Positions 1 to 11,734 of a DNA stretch of 64,000 nucleotides are shown here, in pieces. Every line of letters starts with the position of its first letter. Position 1 is the first letter of the stretch. The stretch is from Pseudocercospora fijiensis CIRAD86 (taxonomy: Eukaryota; Ascomycota; Dothideomycetes; Mycosphaerellales; Mycosphaerellaceae), in NCBI RefSeq assembly GCF_000340215.1, contig NW_006921533.1, positions 5,919,424-5,983,423 of the forward strand. Reading direction: 5' to 3'. A program made the translations under genes and the position numbers. The notes under the pieces were generated by a model. It had not been told where the DNA came from and did not search any database. It saw only the letters and a list, made by a program, of their open reading frames with translations.

Positions 1-1790
1 GTTATACCTTATATAAAACGAGAGCGAGGCTCTCTGCCTTATCCTGTCTTATTACTATAATAAGTTTCTCGACTTTCGACTTTGCTTTATCCTCGTCTAG
101 GATCTTCTATTAGTCGTCGTTTAATAGTGCAATTTTAAGCGTCTTAAAGAGGGCTCGGATCGCGATTTAAACTATATAAGCGAGGTAGGGAAACTTCTAT
201 AGGGATATAACTAGCAACGACGTCGGCTCCGATTTAATAGGGCTAGGGCTATTAATAGGCTCCTCTTTATCGTTATTATCGTGCGTATTGTCGTGCGTAT
301 CCGGAATCGTAGCGAGCTTAATATTCGGAAGATTAAGCTAGATTATAGACCTTGTAATCTCCTCTACGCACTCGACCCTATCGATACAATTAGTAATTTT
401 AAAGATATATGCGAGTGAATTGTATATACAACGCCTTATACAATATTCGATTATTACTAGCGTTGTCCGTAGTAATCGAGATTAGTTTCGTTATTACGCT
501 AACCCTGTCTATTGCCGTATAGACAAGCTTCGCTATATCCTTACTAGTATAGGAACCTAGAATTTTAGGGAATCCGATTATAAGTTCCTAGAGTTTCTAA
601 TCCGAATTAATAAAGTATAGTATAATCGAGAGGAAGGAGGCTCTTATAGTCCGGCTTAACTAGCTATCGATAGTAATAGCTACTCGGCGAGTATTACAGA
701 GGATCTCCCGAATGTCGTCTAACGCAGCCTCTTTATTCTTTTCGAATATAATACGCTAGGTTGTCGCGCCGAGAAATAGGGGAGGGTAGTTTATAAGATA
801 TAGGTATATCTTCTATATAGACTCCCTTTCGTAGAAGTCTTCCGGAAGACCGTTTATAGCTAGCATTTCGTTTGCTAGTTGCTTAAAGTCTTCGGGGGAG
901 AAATCGGTAGCCTTTAATCCTAGAGCTTCCTTAAGCGTAGCCTATAATAATTAGCTAGATCTCTACGGTTAATTTAGGTAGCCGGAATCTGTAGCCGGTA
1001 GCTATAGCCGGTAGCTATAGCCGGCATTTTAGAAGACATACCTCTTTCTAGAACGCTGTATCTATATTAACTCTCCTCTCTCCTTAAGATTCCCGATACC
1101 GTTTAGAATAGAGATAGTTCGTAGGCGATAAGTTTCTATCCCCTAGTTTCGGGTGTTTCAAGATTGAACCGTAGAAGTTGCAGACAATTACTAGTTAACC
1201 TTTAAGTCGAGAAGTCGTATAACGGTGCAATACCCCCTCTATAAAGAACTTCTAGAATATATCCGTTCGCTCCTTACTCCCCTATCGCATCGAGTACTTC
1301 CGGAGTTTATACTCCTTCGAACGTAAGTATAAAGGGAACTATATCTTATAGACCTATTAATTAAACTGCTCTATATACTCGGGTTTCTAAAGATACGCCT
1401 AGCTAGCCTTTTCGAAGATTTCCGGGTTAATATTCGATATTCTTATATCTCCGAACAACCTTCTACTTAGACTCTGTAAAGGTAAGGACTAGGTAGTAGT
1501 ACCCTATAATAAATTCCTACTACTAGGATTCGGAGAGGATGAATCTAGCCCTAATCGTAGTCTAGGACTCGATAGGCTCGAAGGTGAGTATACGACCTCC
1601 TCTCGACGTTGTCGCAATCTCGCTCGTATACTAGACTGTTTCGACTATCGTCTCGTTGTTACCCTTCCTAGTGTAGCGCCTAGTATATATACAATGTCGG
1701 TCGGCATGTTTTAAGGTTTCGTACGGTAAGGTAAGGACTTAGGAGTAGTAGATATATACTAGTAGCTATAGAGAAACACCCTTTCTTTTA
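1..1790 (-). pseudogene. hAT-family transposase remnant, RIP-degraded, cut by the window edge
   Basis: Read on the minus strand, a long frame broken mainly by TAG codons holds a block typical of fungal hAT transposases: a segment starting RVAITIDS, then a stretch with IGFPKILGSYTSKDIAKL, then the hallmark ITTDNASNN near plus positions 465-480. hAT transposases catalyse cut-and-paste transposition with a DDE-type RNase H fold, and the D in TTDNASNN is part of that catalytic region. The C-terminal dimerisation domain is not seen because the frame runs off position 1. The right limit (about 1,790) is where the readable frame fades, not a mapped terminal inverted repeat. CpA/TpG depletion and TAG-only breaks show RIP. 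Family assignment is fairly safe; borders are not. Confidence 0.7.
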
Positions 1791-2089
1791 TAGTATCGTA
1801 TCGTTAGGAACAGCTAGGCAGTAAATAGCTAGCTACCTTTTTTTTTGTTTCCTAGCTACCTAACTACTAGATTTTTTTTCCTAGCTACCCTAGCTAGCCT
1901 AACTACTAGAATTTCTTTCCTAGCTACCCTAACTACCTAAATTTTGCCTTCTATACGGCGGCTCTCTCCTACTAACGGAACCGAGCTACTATACCTAACG
2001 AATCTAAGCTCGTTTTTAGTCTCAATCTATCCTCTTTCGGTATAAGACACTTAATAAGCAAATGCTTAGGCCGAGTCTAACTACGAAAC

Positions 2090-3335
2090 CTAAGACTAAC
2101 TAATAGCTCTATTAACTAATCCTAATCCTCGAACTCCTTCCGCTTCTTAGTAAAGACCTTAAAGAGCGCTCGAGCTTCTTCGGGTGCCTACGGAGTAGTC
2201 GAGATAAAGCCGTATCGCTAAAATAGGTAATCCTTCGGAGGCTTATATAGAGATTTAGAGAATTCTAACGCTAATCCATCCTACTAGTAGCTTAGATTCC
2301 GGATACAAGCCCTCTCTGCCTTAGTAAAGATTTTATATAGCAGTAGCACTCTGCCTTCGAGAAACGCTTTCTATTTAACTATTAGTATCTGCCGGCTACG
2401 AACGCCGGCTATATATGCCGAGCATAGAATAATTACCTGTACCCCTTCCTCCTATAGTAACACTTCTGCCGTCCCTAGATACCTAGCCCCGATCGCATTA
2501 ATCGCAAGCTACTTTGCCTTTATAGACGCAAAGGCTTCGCTCTAATACTAATAAAGAAACTTCTACTCTATATCGAGGATATAAAGACGACTAGTCTCGA
2601 TTCTAATCCTTGCTAGCTTTTCGTAGTAGCTTTAACTATGATTTTCTAGATTAATAGGACTTATACCTTAGCCCTTTACTAGTATCTCGTCTCTTTAACT
2701 GTACTCGATCTACTCTTAGCGCTTATCGTCTATAGCGTTAGGCCCTAAGACTGTACCTGTTACTAGATCGACGTATAGTATCTCCTCGCTTTTTTCAGTT
2801 CCTTTATTCGTAGTATTAAGCTCTATCGCGGTATCCTAAACTCTAGTATTATTGTTCTCGGCTATCTAAACATCTCCGTTACTATCGGTCGTATCGATAG
2901 AGGTAGCGGCTATAGGTCTAAATGCTATTAGTTAACGTATTAAAGAAAAATATGCCGGCTATAGCTGCCGGCTATAGCTGCCGGCTATAGCTGCTAGCTA
3001 CGGCCGCTAGCTAGATTGACTTACGCTGCTAGAACTTTACGCTCGAAAACTGGCCGTAATTCTTTCCTCCTCTTAGCCTTCTCTTAGGTTGTCTTCTTAT
3101 TCTAACCTTTACTTTTTTCTATAGGCGCTAGCTATCGATAGAATGCCTTATTCCGCGCCTTTCTTCTCTTATCCTTAGCTCTTTTATCCTTATCTATCTT
3201 GTCCTTTCTCTCGCGGTCTCGTACGGAATTCTTCTTCGTAGAGTACTCCTCTTTAGTCTTACGCTTTTTAGTTAAACGCTTAGGCAAAACAAACTCGCGG
3301 TCTTTAGTTCTATCCTCTGTTTAGCGCGCGGCGCG
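2090..3335 (-). pseudogene. Unrecognised degraded coding block, Lys/Arg-rich at its N-terminal side
   Basis: On the minus strand a frame can be followed from about 3,335 to 2,090 with mostly TAG breaks. The upstream part is very rich in Lys, Arg, Glu and Asp (for example RERKDKIDKDKRAKDKRRK). The downstream part is more ordinary and ends in a segment reading KSLYKPPKDYLF followed by RYGFISTTP. I do not recognise the family. It could be an extra frame of the neighbouring hAT element or part of an independent transposon. Short GCCGGC-containing units interrupt it at about 2,390-2,430 and 2,950-3,010. The evidence that it was coding is only frame continuity with RIP-type stops. Confidence 0.4.
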
Positions 3336-3484
3336 CTTCTCTCTTGCTATTATAAGGGAAAGGGGCGGGGGCGCAGCGTATAGTAGTTATTATCGGTATA
3401 GGTATAGAGGAAGAAGTTGAAAGTATAAGAATATCGCGAAGCCCTAATTGTTGCCGCCTACGTAACGTTATATAGGTAAGCTTT

Positions 3485-3810
3485 CGCAACTACGGCAACT
3501 ACGCCCCGGTAATAGCAACTACGCCCTAGTAACAGCAACTACGCCCTAGCAACGGCAACTACGCCCTAGCAACGGTAATAAAGCGTAGTAAATACAACCT
3601 AGTAACTATTATAGCCGGCAATCGTAGCCGGCAGTCGAATAAGAGTGTCCTTATAGCAAAACTACGCCCTAGCAACGGCAACTACGCCCTAGTAACGGCA
3701 ACTACGCCCTAGCAACGGCAAAAGAGCGTAGTAAATATAACAGAGTTACTATTATAGCCGGCAATCGTAGCCGGCAGTCGAATAAGAGTGTTCTTATAGT
3801 AAAACTAATA
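3485..3810. repeat. 20-bp tandem repeat inside a 143-bp duplication
   Basis: A 20-bp unit (GCAACTACGCCCTAGCAACG and variants) is repeated about four times at 3,494-3,575 and again at 3,657-3,720. The whole block, including a following GCCGGC-rich segment and an AAGAGTGT segment, is duplicated with a period of 143 bp (the motif AGCGTAGTAAATA lies at 3,582 and 3,725). Unlike its surroundings it keeps many CpA dinucleotides in the repeat units. Confidence 0.85.
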
Positions 3811-3954
3811 TAGTCTCTAGTTTAAACTAGGAATCTATATAGTTCGAAAAAACTAAACCGGAACTAGGGAGCTGGTTCGCCGCCAAGAAACCAAACTATA
3901 TACGTTTAGTAGTTCGGAAACCGAACTACTGCGGGGTCTATATAGCCCTTCGGT

Positions 3955-6900
3955 TCTCGGATGCGAAATAGGCTAATATATCTTAGTACGAGCTTGGGCC
4001 TTGTTTTACTATTAGGCGATAGGTGTTTGCGGATACGGAGGTTCTTAGTACTAAGCATAACTATATCGCCTTGTTTAAAGGTTATTAGTATGTAACGCTT
4101 ATCGTAGTAGGCCTTTTAGTATTCTTAAGCCTTTGTTAACTTCTTAGCTATCTTAGCGTAGATTTCTCGTATCTTCTAGATACGTTCTATTGCCGCTAGT
4201 GTCTCTAGTACTTAACGCGCTTCCCTTTCCTTACGCTCGGCCTCGAGCGAGGTAAATAGATCTTATAGCAACGCGGCGTTTTGACCTATTATAGCTATAT
4301 ATAGTGAAACCTTAGTTAATAAGTATATACTATTATTGTATACGAATTCTATAGGCTATAGGAGATTAACCTAATCCTTAGGGTTCTCGTTAATGTAACC
4401 GCGCAGGTACTGCTATAGGGTAGCATTCTGTCTCTCTATTTAACCGTTAGTCTATAGATAGAAGGCTATTAATAGCCGATACTTCAGTCTTAGCTATAGG
4501 CATATTTCGCTCTAATAGTGCGATATAAATATCGAGCCCCTATCGGAGACTATCCCCTTAGGGGTTCCCTAATAGGTATAGAAGATGTTAGTCTATAGCG
4601 CCTCTGCTATATTAATAGCAGTCTAATCCTTACGCGCCGGGATATATCGAGCGCCTTTAGTAAATCGATCTACTATAACAAGGATAGCATTATATACGTC
4701 CTTGCTACCTCTACGCTTAGTAGGCGGAAGTCCTATAATAAAGTCTATTATAAGCTCTATAAATAGCTTCTTTAGAATAGGGAGTAAAGACAACTCGCCG
4801 AATAGCAAGTGCTTCGGTACTTTAACTCGTTAATATACGGCATACGTGTTTACGTAGTCCTTTATGTCCCGCTTACTATTTAGCTAGTAGTATATACGCG
4901 ATAGTAGCTCGTGCGACCTCTCTATGCTATAGTAACCGGCAAGCTTACTATTATAGTATCGCTTAAGAAGTTCTTATCGGATCGAATGTTTAGCGGAGAT
5001 ATAGTATCTGCCCTTAAACTTTAAATAACCTTTGTTATCGATCGACTAATTGTTACTCTTACTAGATCGAGTCTTTCGCCTACTTACAAGCCTATCGATA
5101 CGTTTAGTAGCAAAGGCGTCCCTCTACTAAGCACGTAACAGCTCGTCTATAAACGATTAACTATCCCTATTTGTAAGGTTATTTAATAGCACCCTCGCTA
5201 TTAAACGAGGTACGTATTATATATATCTAATAGCACTAGCAGCCGGATTAACTATATTAGTACTTTAATCGCTATTACTATATATAGCGATATCGACTAG
5301 GGAGTTATTATAACTTCTCCTATCTGTGTCCTTAGCCCTTGCCTTAATACGTACTGTTAATATAGTAAGAGCATTAATATGCTTTAAGCCGTCGCGGAGT
5401 CCGGTAAGCCGCTTATCCTACGCGTGCTTATTAACAATATAGGCTATAGCAATCTTATACTATAGGGTTAGAAACAAAGAATTAATAGGTTGCTAAGTCT
5501 CGCTGTTATAATTAGGTCGCCTCGATAGGCTATTAGTAGGGTTACTTACGCCTAGCCGATATAATATATTAAAATCGAACCCGGCGAGGTAGACGGCCTA
5601 TCTAGCCTATCGACCTATAACCCTAGTAACCTTCGTAATACTACGGAGGTTGTTATAGTCTATATAGACCTGTATTATATGTTAAGCCCTATTAAGGTAG
5701 TACCTCTAGTGCTTAAAGGCCTCGATAATAGCTAGGAGCTCTTACTCGTAGGTCTCGTAGCGACGCTCTATATCGATTATTTTTCGTAAGAAGAAGGCAA
5801 TCGGGTGCTAGTAACGGTCCTTATCCGATTGTTGTAACATAATAGCTAATATAGCAAACTGTAAGGCGTTAGTCTTAATGCGAATTAGTTTACTTAGTAC
5901 GAAGTAGTATAATAAGGGGACTTTAGTAAATCGCTTCTTTAAACCGTTAAAAGCGGCTTGTACTCTATTAGTCTATTTAAACTCTTTGGTTAGGTTAGCC
6001 TTAGTTTTAGTAAGCTTAGTTAGGGGCATTACATGCCGTAAATAGCCCTTAATAAAGCGACGATAGAAATTAGCGAAGCCGAGGAACGACTATAGCTCCT
6101 TAATTAACGTAGGGACAAGCTATTTAGTAATAGTTTTGATTTGATTAGGATTAGCCTTAACACCCTTAGTTAATATAAGGAAGCCGAGGAATAATACCTC
6201 TTTAGTAGCAAAGGTGCATTTAGAAGGCTTGCAATACAAGCTATAGGTTCTTAGACGATCGAGTACCTTACGGACTATAGCCTAGTGCTCCGCAATATTA
6301 GGTAAGTATATGTAAACTAGGATGTTATCTAGGTAAACTACATAGAGGTAATCTAATAGGCCTAATAGGGCCCGATTAATATAGGACTAGAATGTAGTAG
6401 GGGCATTAGCTAGCCTAAATAGTATAACTAAGTACTTAAAATAGCTATAACGAGTGCGAAAGGCTGTCTTCTATTTATCGCCCTTACGAATACAGATACG
6501 GTAATAGGCGTCCTTAATGTCTAATATAGTATAGTAGTAGGTACTAGAAAGGCGATCGAGAGTCTTATTAATAAGCGGAAGTAGATAGCGGTCTTTAATA
6601 GTAATAGTATTAAGTCTATAGTAATTAATATATAGGCGTAGGCTACTATCCTTCTTTAGTACGAATAGGATAGGGGCGCTAGTAGGGCTATTACTATACC
6701 GTATCCGGCTATTAGCTAGGTTTTGCTCTAGATACTTACGTAATATAGCAAGCTCTCGTTTACTAAGGTTATAGAGGGGGCTAAAAGGAACCTCTTTACC
6801 CTCTATAATATTAATCTTATAATCCGTCTCTTTGAATATAGGCAATGTCGATACTAAGTAGTATTTAAACACATCGATATAGGTCTCTCGAATAGGCTCT

Positions 6901-7420
6901 AGTATACGAGAGAGCTAATTAGGGTCTATACTATTAGGGGGTACAGGTTTATCGTTATCTCTACCGAGAAGATTAGCTATCGGATTAGCTAAGGTAGGTG
7001 TTAGATTGCCGATAAATAGGACCCTAATATCGTTAAGGCACTCGCTAATATTAATGTGTTTAATGTCCTCTTTCCTAGCGATCCTAAATCGCTACTATTA
7101 AAGGCCTAGGTCTATAACTATAGCGTAGTACTTAAGAATAGGGTTACTAATAACAATATCGGAGGGGAGGCTATCTATATCTACCGTATAGGTAGTAAAG
7201 TCTAGTAGGCGTTTATTTCCGAGGTCGTCCTTTAGAACTATAGGAATATAGTAGGCCCTATAGGTTAAGTGCCGAGCGTTATTAAACTAAGCAAGGGTTA
7301 GTAGGTTAGTCCTAGGCAATTGTCGAAGGTCTAATTACTTAGCTAGGCGATAGCTAATAAGGGCACTAACTGAATTTCCTAGATCTAGTATAACCTTAGT
7401 CTTATAGTTAGTTCTATACG
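3955..7420 (-). pseudogene. Pol pseudogene (protease, RT, RNase H, integrase) of the minus-strand Gypsy element
   Basis: Order on the minus strand: protease-like ILDLGNSVSALI near 7,390; reverse transcriptase from about 6,870 with the fingers block LRLYINYYRLNTITIKDRY and the active-site box reading YLDN at 6,324-6,335; RNase H ending in LSRRPN near 5,520; an HHCC-type integrase zinc region near 4,880-5,000 in which several His and Cys positions read Tyr; the integrase core with IGLPPTKRRGSKDVYNAIL at 4,623-4,808; and the C-terminal KQGDIVMLSTKN block. These enzymes copy the RNA genome into DNA and insert it. Dozens of TAG codons and the changed active-site Asp make it dead. RT and integrase remain in one frame, so no net indel has occurred between them. 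Confidence 0.85.
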
Positions 7421-7559
7421 TGTCCGATACGAGATAGGTATATATAATAGCTAGCACAATGTCGATAGTCTTACGCCGTATAAGGCTAATAGTTAGTACG
7501 GCGCTTATTCTTTTTTCGAAGGTTAGCCTATAGGGGTAGCGTTAGCTGCTAAGAGGTGC

Positions 7560-8862
7560 TTTCGGTGCTTAGCGGTAGCACGGTCGACTCGGGCCTAGTC
7601 TCGAGGTCTATTATATTAGCCTAGTAAATAAGTAGTGCTATTACAATTAAAGCACTTGTATCTAGTTAGGGCACCGCTAGGTCCGCTCGAATTGGTGCTA
7701 GAATTAGATAAACGATTAGGGGTATATAGAAATAAGCCCCTTCCTTGTCCTCTTCCTCGCTAGAGGTTTCTACTACGGTATCGGCCCCTACCCCTTCTAC
7801 GTTAGTCGTTACTGTTTCTATTATTAGTAGTGTTAGTTTAGGGAGTACCTCCTTAGTTTCTACCGCGGCTACGGTTAGTAGATAGTCGTATCTTAGATTC
7901 TAACCGTTGCTATAGCTATACTATACGCTCTATAGTTTCTACTTCGATTACAAATTAAATTCGTATAAGATTAGCCTATTCGAATACACGGCGGCGGTCC
8001 AATTTAAGGATAAGCTTCTACCTTAATTTAGGGCGTATTTCGGAGATCTATATAGAGTCGGTCTTAGCTAGGAGGTCGTCTTCGAGGGTCTTTAAATAGG
8101 CTTCAAATAAGCGAGCCGATTAATTAGTTTTTTGTTTAGCTCGAAGGTACTAGTCCTAAGTATATGTTGCCTTAGTATATGGGTTCTAAGGGTGTTTAGT
8201 ATAACGGTCTTGTAGTCTTGCTATTAAACAGCGGTCTAGTCGTAAAGGGAATCAAAATAGTTATCCTATATACGCTTAGGGTCGCTATTAATGTACTGTA
8301 TAGCGTATACGACTAAGGAATAGTCGTCTAGTAGCGCTCTTAGTAAGTTGCGCTAGTTAAGCTTATAGTTACGAATATAGTCGTTATACTGCTTTCGGCT
8401 AGAGCTATTAAATACGGTATAGTCCTTGAGTTTTGCATCCTTCTTTTAAATAGAAGGTCCTACTACTAGTTCTAGTCTAGCAGTAGTTGTTAGGGCTTCC
8501 TATAGGCGGCGAATCTCGAGGAGATTATCCTTTAGCTATTATTCTTAACGTAGGGTAGCAAGCCTGTTTTAAGTAGCTTCTTAAAGTCTCCCTACTAGTT
8601 AAGGGCTAAAGGCTAGCTAGCTATATCGTCGATTAACAATGTTGTTAAGAATATCGTTAACAGGCAATTCTAGATTATTACCTAGAATTATAGGTTCTTC
8701 CCTAATAGGCCTAATAGTAGGCTCTCTAGTAGTAGGCTCTTTAGTAGGTGCTTTAGTAGGCACTTTAGTAGGCACTGTGCTACTAGCGTTATCGTTGCTA
8801 GCGCTGCTAGCGGCGGCACGGTTGTTGTTTCGTAATAAACCGGCTATTATAAGGGGCGACAC
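7560..8862 (-). pseudogene. Gag pseudogene of the minus-strand Gypsy element
   Basis: The frame starts with MSPLIIAGLLRNNN at 8,862, followed by a low-complexity stretch of Pro-Thr repeats (VPTKAPTKEPT type), and reaches a CCHC zinc-knuckle-like segment at about 7,605-7,660 that reads CFNC, then a Tyr where His is expected and a second Tyr where Cys is expected. Gag forms the particle and the knuckle binds the RNA genome. Both losses fit CpA to TpA changes. This frame is offset by one base from the frame of the downstream reverse transcriptase and integrase (start positions 8,862 and 6,872 differ by 1,990), which suggests that pol was expressed by frameshifting. Confidence 0.7.
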
Positions 8863-9775
8863 TAATAATATATTATTAGCCCCTAAGATACGGATGTAGC
8901 GGAATTGGTAGATATCGGCCTAGTATGCTTAACTTAGTATAATAGGCCGTATAGAAGGCCTTGCTTAATAATTAGTACGGTTGTTTCGATAGAATAGTAC
9001 GTATAGGTCCCGTTCTTCGGGCGTAATATAGTTAGATTAGTCTTATTCGTAGCTATACCGCTAAAAGCTTAAAATAAGGACTATCTAGCTACTATCCTTA
9101 AAGGGTAGATCGAATACTATATAAGAAGGGTTATATTAGCAGGTAGATAGGGTAGTAGTAAATTAGTATAGTATTCGATAGAGGTCTAAGAGGAGAGGGA
9201 GGAAGGCAGGTAAGTTAGCCTAACGCTAAGCGCTAAGCCCTGCCTAAGGCACTAAGACCCTAGCTTCACTCGAGCCTAGTTATATACTAATCACGTATAA
9301 CCTCTTTAGTCCTAACAAATACTAAGGGCGCGGTTACACTCTATTATTATCTAGGTACTAATAAGTATCGCTTTAGCGAATAAGCTATTATTATTTCGCT
9401 TAATAAGTCCCGTCCTATATACCTTGTCTTCGGCTATGCGTGCTATAGTTAGTAATAGAATGCGTTAATTGTTACGTATTACGCGTAGTATATAGGCTAT
9501 ATATAATACTAGTATACTTCGGAGTGTGTGCTTCTATAGCCGCTTAGTGCCGCTAGTTAATTAGATCCCCGGACGCTACTACTCGTTCTTCTCTGCCTCG
9601 TATAGTAACTAGTTATCGGAATAATCGTTCTAGGAGAGTCTAAGTAATAGAGGGCGTTAACGTAAGAGGGCTATCGTAGCTTCTCGAAGAGTACTTGCGC
9701 TCGATATATATTATCGCTCTACGTATCTATCCTTGCTATATATATTGCAGTACTAATAGCTGCGGTGCAATAAGT

Positions 9776-9860
9776 ATAGTACTAGTGTCGCTAGTATCGC
9801 TAGTGTCGCTAGTATCGCTAGTATCGCTAGTATCGCTAGTATTGCTAGTATTAGTAACTT
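9776..9860. repeat. 9-bp tandem repeat (CGCTAGTAT type)
   Basis: About eight head-to-tail copies of a 9-bp unit CGCTAGTAT/CGCTAGTGT, ending in ATTGCTAGTATTAGTAA. It produces an artificial Leu-Val-Ser repeat in one frame; nothing indicates a real protein. Confidence 0.85.
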
Positions 9861-10184
9861 CTCGGGTTTCGGAGGCGGTTCTTAGTACCTAAGGCGGCCG
9901 TCGTTATCGTATTAGACACTTTTGTTAGCGCTATTTGCTAGAAACGCGCTAAATCGACGTATCTCGCTATATTAGTAATAGTATTATAAAAGTCGTAAAA
10001 GTCGGTATTATAAATACGCGGAAGGAAGCAGCTATAACGTTTAATCCTACCAATTAAGCGCTCTACTATACTAAATCCGGGGTCTTAGCGGGACTCGGTA
10101 TCCTTATCGCTTCCTCGAATTCACGCTTCTCGCCTAGCTCTTATATACGATTTAACTATCGATACCTACGACTATCTATAAACC

Positions 10185-10665
10185 CTTATCGCAAAGAATA
10201 TAATAGAAAAGCCTACTTAGCGAGCTTATAAGGATACGATAGATAGCCTACTTAGCGAGCTTATAAGGATATAATAGAAGGGTAGTAAGGAAGGACCTTA
10301 TTAAATGCTATCTCTAGCGCTAATTCTAGTGCTATTTCTAGCGCTATCTCTAGTACTAATTCTAGCGCTAGCTCTCGTAGAAGCAGCTTAACTAGGCTAG
10401 CTTCGCTTGGCCGAGTATTCGAAGTGTACTCTCGTAGAAGCAACTTAACTAGGCATTATACGCTAGCTCTCGTAGAAGTAGCTAAACTAGGCCTACTCTC
10501 GTAGAAGTAGCTTAACTAGCTCTCGTAGAACTAAACAGGCCTAACGAACCGATAGATAATAACGAGTCGGACGAGGAGATTATAGTCGGCGACGAGGACT
10601 TAGCGAGCTTATAAGGATATAATAGAAAAGCCTACTTAGCGAGCTTATAAGGATACAAGGATATA
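10185..10665. repeat. Interleaved repeat cluster (12-bp, ~30-bp and ~35-bp units)
   Basis: Three unit types alternate. One is CTTAGCGAGCTTATAAGGAT, present at about 10,217, 10,252, 10,598 and 10,635. The second is a 12-bp unit TTCTAGCGCTAT in about six copies at 10,306-10,375. The third is a unit containing CTCTCGTAGAAGCAGCTTAA at about 10,372, 10,430, 10,466, 10,496 and (shortened) 10,519. The second and third types recur together at 33,160-33,300. Confidence 0.8.
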
Positions 10666-10776
10666 CTTATAGCCCTACGAGTGCTAATAAGTCTAGCGAA
10701 GCGGAAGGCTAGGCCTAATACGAGCGCGAAATAACGATCGGTATAGGCTATTAGTAGCCTCTATATCCGACGTATG

Positions 10777-10900
10777 CTAAACGGGCTTATTAATAAGCAT
10801 AATTAGTACCCTCGGCGCAACGTAATCTAAACGGGCTTGTTAATAAGCGCAATTAGTACCCTCGGCGTAACGTAGTCTAAACGGGCTTATATATAAGATA
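10777..10900. repeat. 50-bp tandem repeat, about 2.4 copies
   Basis: The unit begins CTAAACGGGCTTATTAATAA and continues into a segment with TAGTACCCTCGGCG. Copies start at 10,777, 10,827 and 10,877, giving an exact period of 50 bp; the third is truncated. Confidence 0.85.
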
Positions 10901-11011
10901 CAGATAGGATTGCAAGTATAAGCGGCACATACCGCTTATACTAGTAGTCTATAGTAGCTAATCTAACTATCTATATATTATTAGCATCTCGATCCTTCGA
11001 GTTTAATCTAT

Positions 11012-11290
11012 TATTAGCTAGTAACCGGCCCTACACCTATAGGCTAGTTTTAAGCCTATATAAGAGGCCTCCTTCTGCATTGTAGATAGAGTATCAACCT
11101 CGTATAGCACATTGTTTATATTACACTTCTATAATGCCTATGTTGTAGGGCTCTAGTTATTAGCCTAAGCGACAGTCTCGTTATCCTATCTTACTAAACA
11201 TAGCTGCCTATATTGCTATAGGTTATATTACCCTCGGTAACCTATACTATTGCTATAAGTAGTAGTAGTAGTATTAGTTTCCGTCCTTTA
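11012..11290 (+). repeat. 5-prime LTR of the 12.5-kb retrotransposon
   Basis: 279 bp, nearly identical to 23,238-23,516. Differences are mostly C/T and G/A exchanges. It contains a TATATAAGAGG TATA-like box about 50 bp in (near 11,058) and an ACATTGTTTATATTACACTT segment. Flanked on the left by CTAT. Confidence 0.92.
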
Positions 11291-11734
11291 TTAGAGCCGA
11301 AGGTAGGGCTATCTCTTTATATCTAACAGGTTCGGGTATGTTAAAGGTGGTCTCTAGGTACGAATAGCTATAACCGAAGCGAGGGCACGACAAGAGCCTA
11401 CAATATAGACGATATAGAAGTATCTTAAGGGGCCGTTACGACAAGCAGAGAAACCTCTTAACGAGGGCATCGCTTTAACCCCGAAAAGCTACAAACCCTT
11501 AGGACTGTTATAGCTTAGGGCCTAGTCTATAACTATAGCTAGCTTCTAAGGACTCGGCTCCGGGTCGAAGACCTATTTAGTACCGCTTGCTCGAGATAAG
11601 CCCCGCCTAAGGAGGAGATAGACTAATTACCTATCGGCCTTGCTTGGTTTACTAAGACTATCTATACGATAGCAATTTCTAGATTACAGGTCGGATGCCT
11701 AGAACAAGTTGCATTGTAATCTGGCGATTGTTTC

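Larger units (their letters stand above)
3955..8862 (-). mobile_element. Gypsy (Ty3-type) LTR retrotransposon, RIP-inactivated, LTRs not found
   Basis: Minus-strand element with the full Gypsy order gag, zinc knuckle, protease, reverse transcriptase, RNase H and integrase, at kilobase-scale frame continuity. The left border is set where the integrase C-terminal part (KQGDIVMLSTKNLRIRKHL) fades near 3,955. The right border is the first Met of the gag-like frame at 8,862. I looked for matching direct repeats just outside both ends and found none, so the LTRs are either missing, very diverged or beyond the stretches I compared. Confidence 0.85.
8863..11011. repeat. Gene-free block of RIP-mutated short repeats between two LTR elements
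   Basis: No coding frame can be followed here. The block holds several tandem and dispersed repeats (listed separately) in strongly TpA-rich sequence. A tRNA-like stretch lies at 8,891-8,916 and another on the minus strand at 10,020-10,080. The 5-prime LTR of the minus-strand Gypsy element should lie in the left part, but I could not match it to a partner. Confidence 0.6.

Noticed and set aside
3485..3810. Possible CRISPR-like array
   Set aside because: Repeats are directly tandem with no unique spacers, in a fungal genome.
3790..3960. Possible 3-prime LTR of the minus-strand Gypsy element
   Set aside because: No matching copy was found right of the gag start, and no target duplication.
8639..8899. 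86-codon plus-strand frame with Val-Gly-Leu repeats
   Set aside because: It is the reverse reading of the Pro-Thr-rich gag start of the minus-strand Gypsy element.
9695..9892. 65-codon frame with a Leu-Val-Ser repeat
   Set aside because: Artefact of the 9-bp tandem repeat; no start context or family signal.
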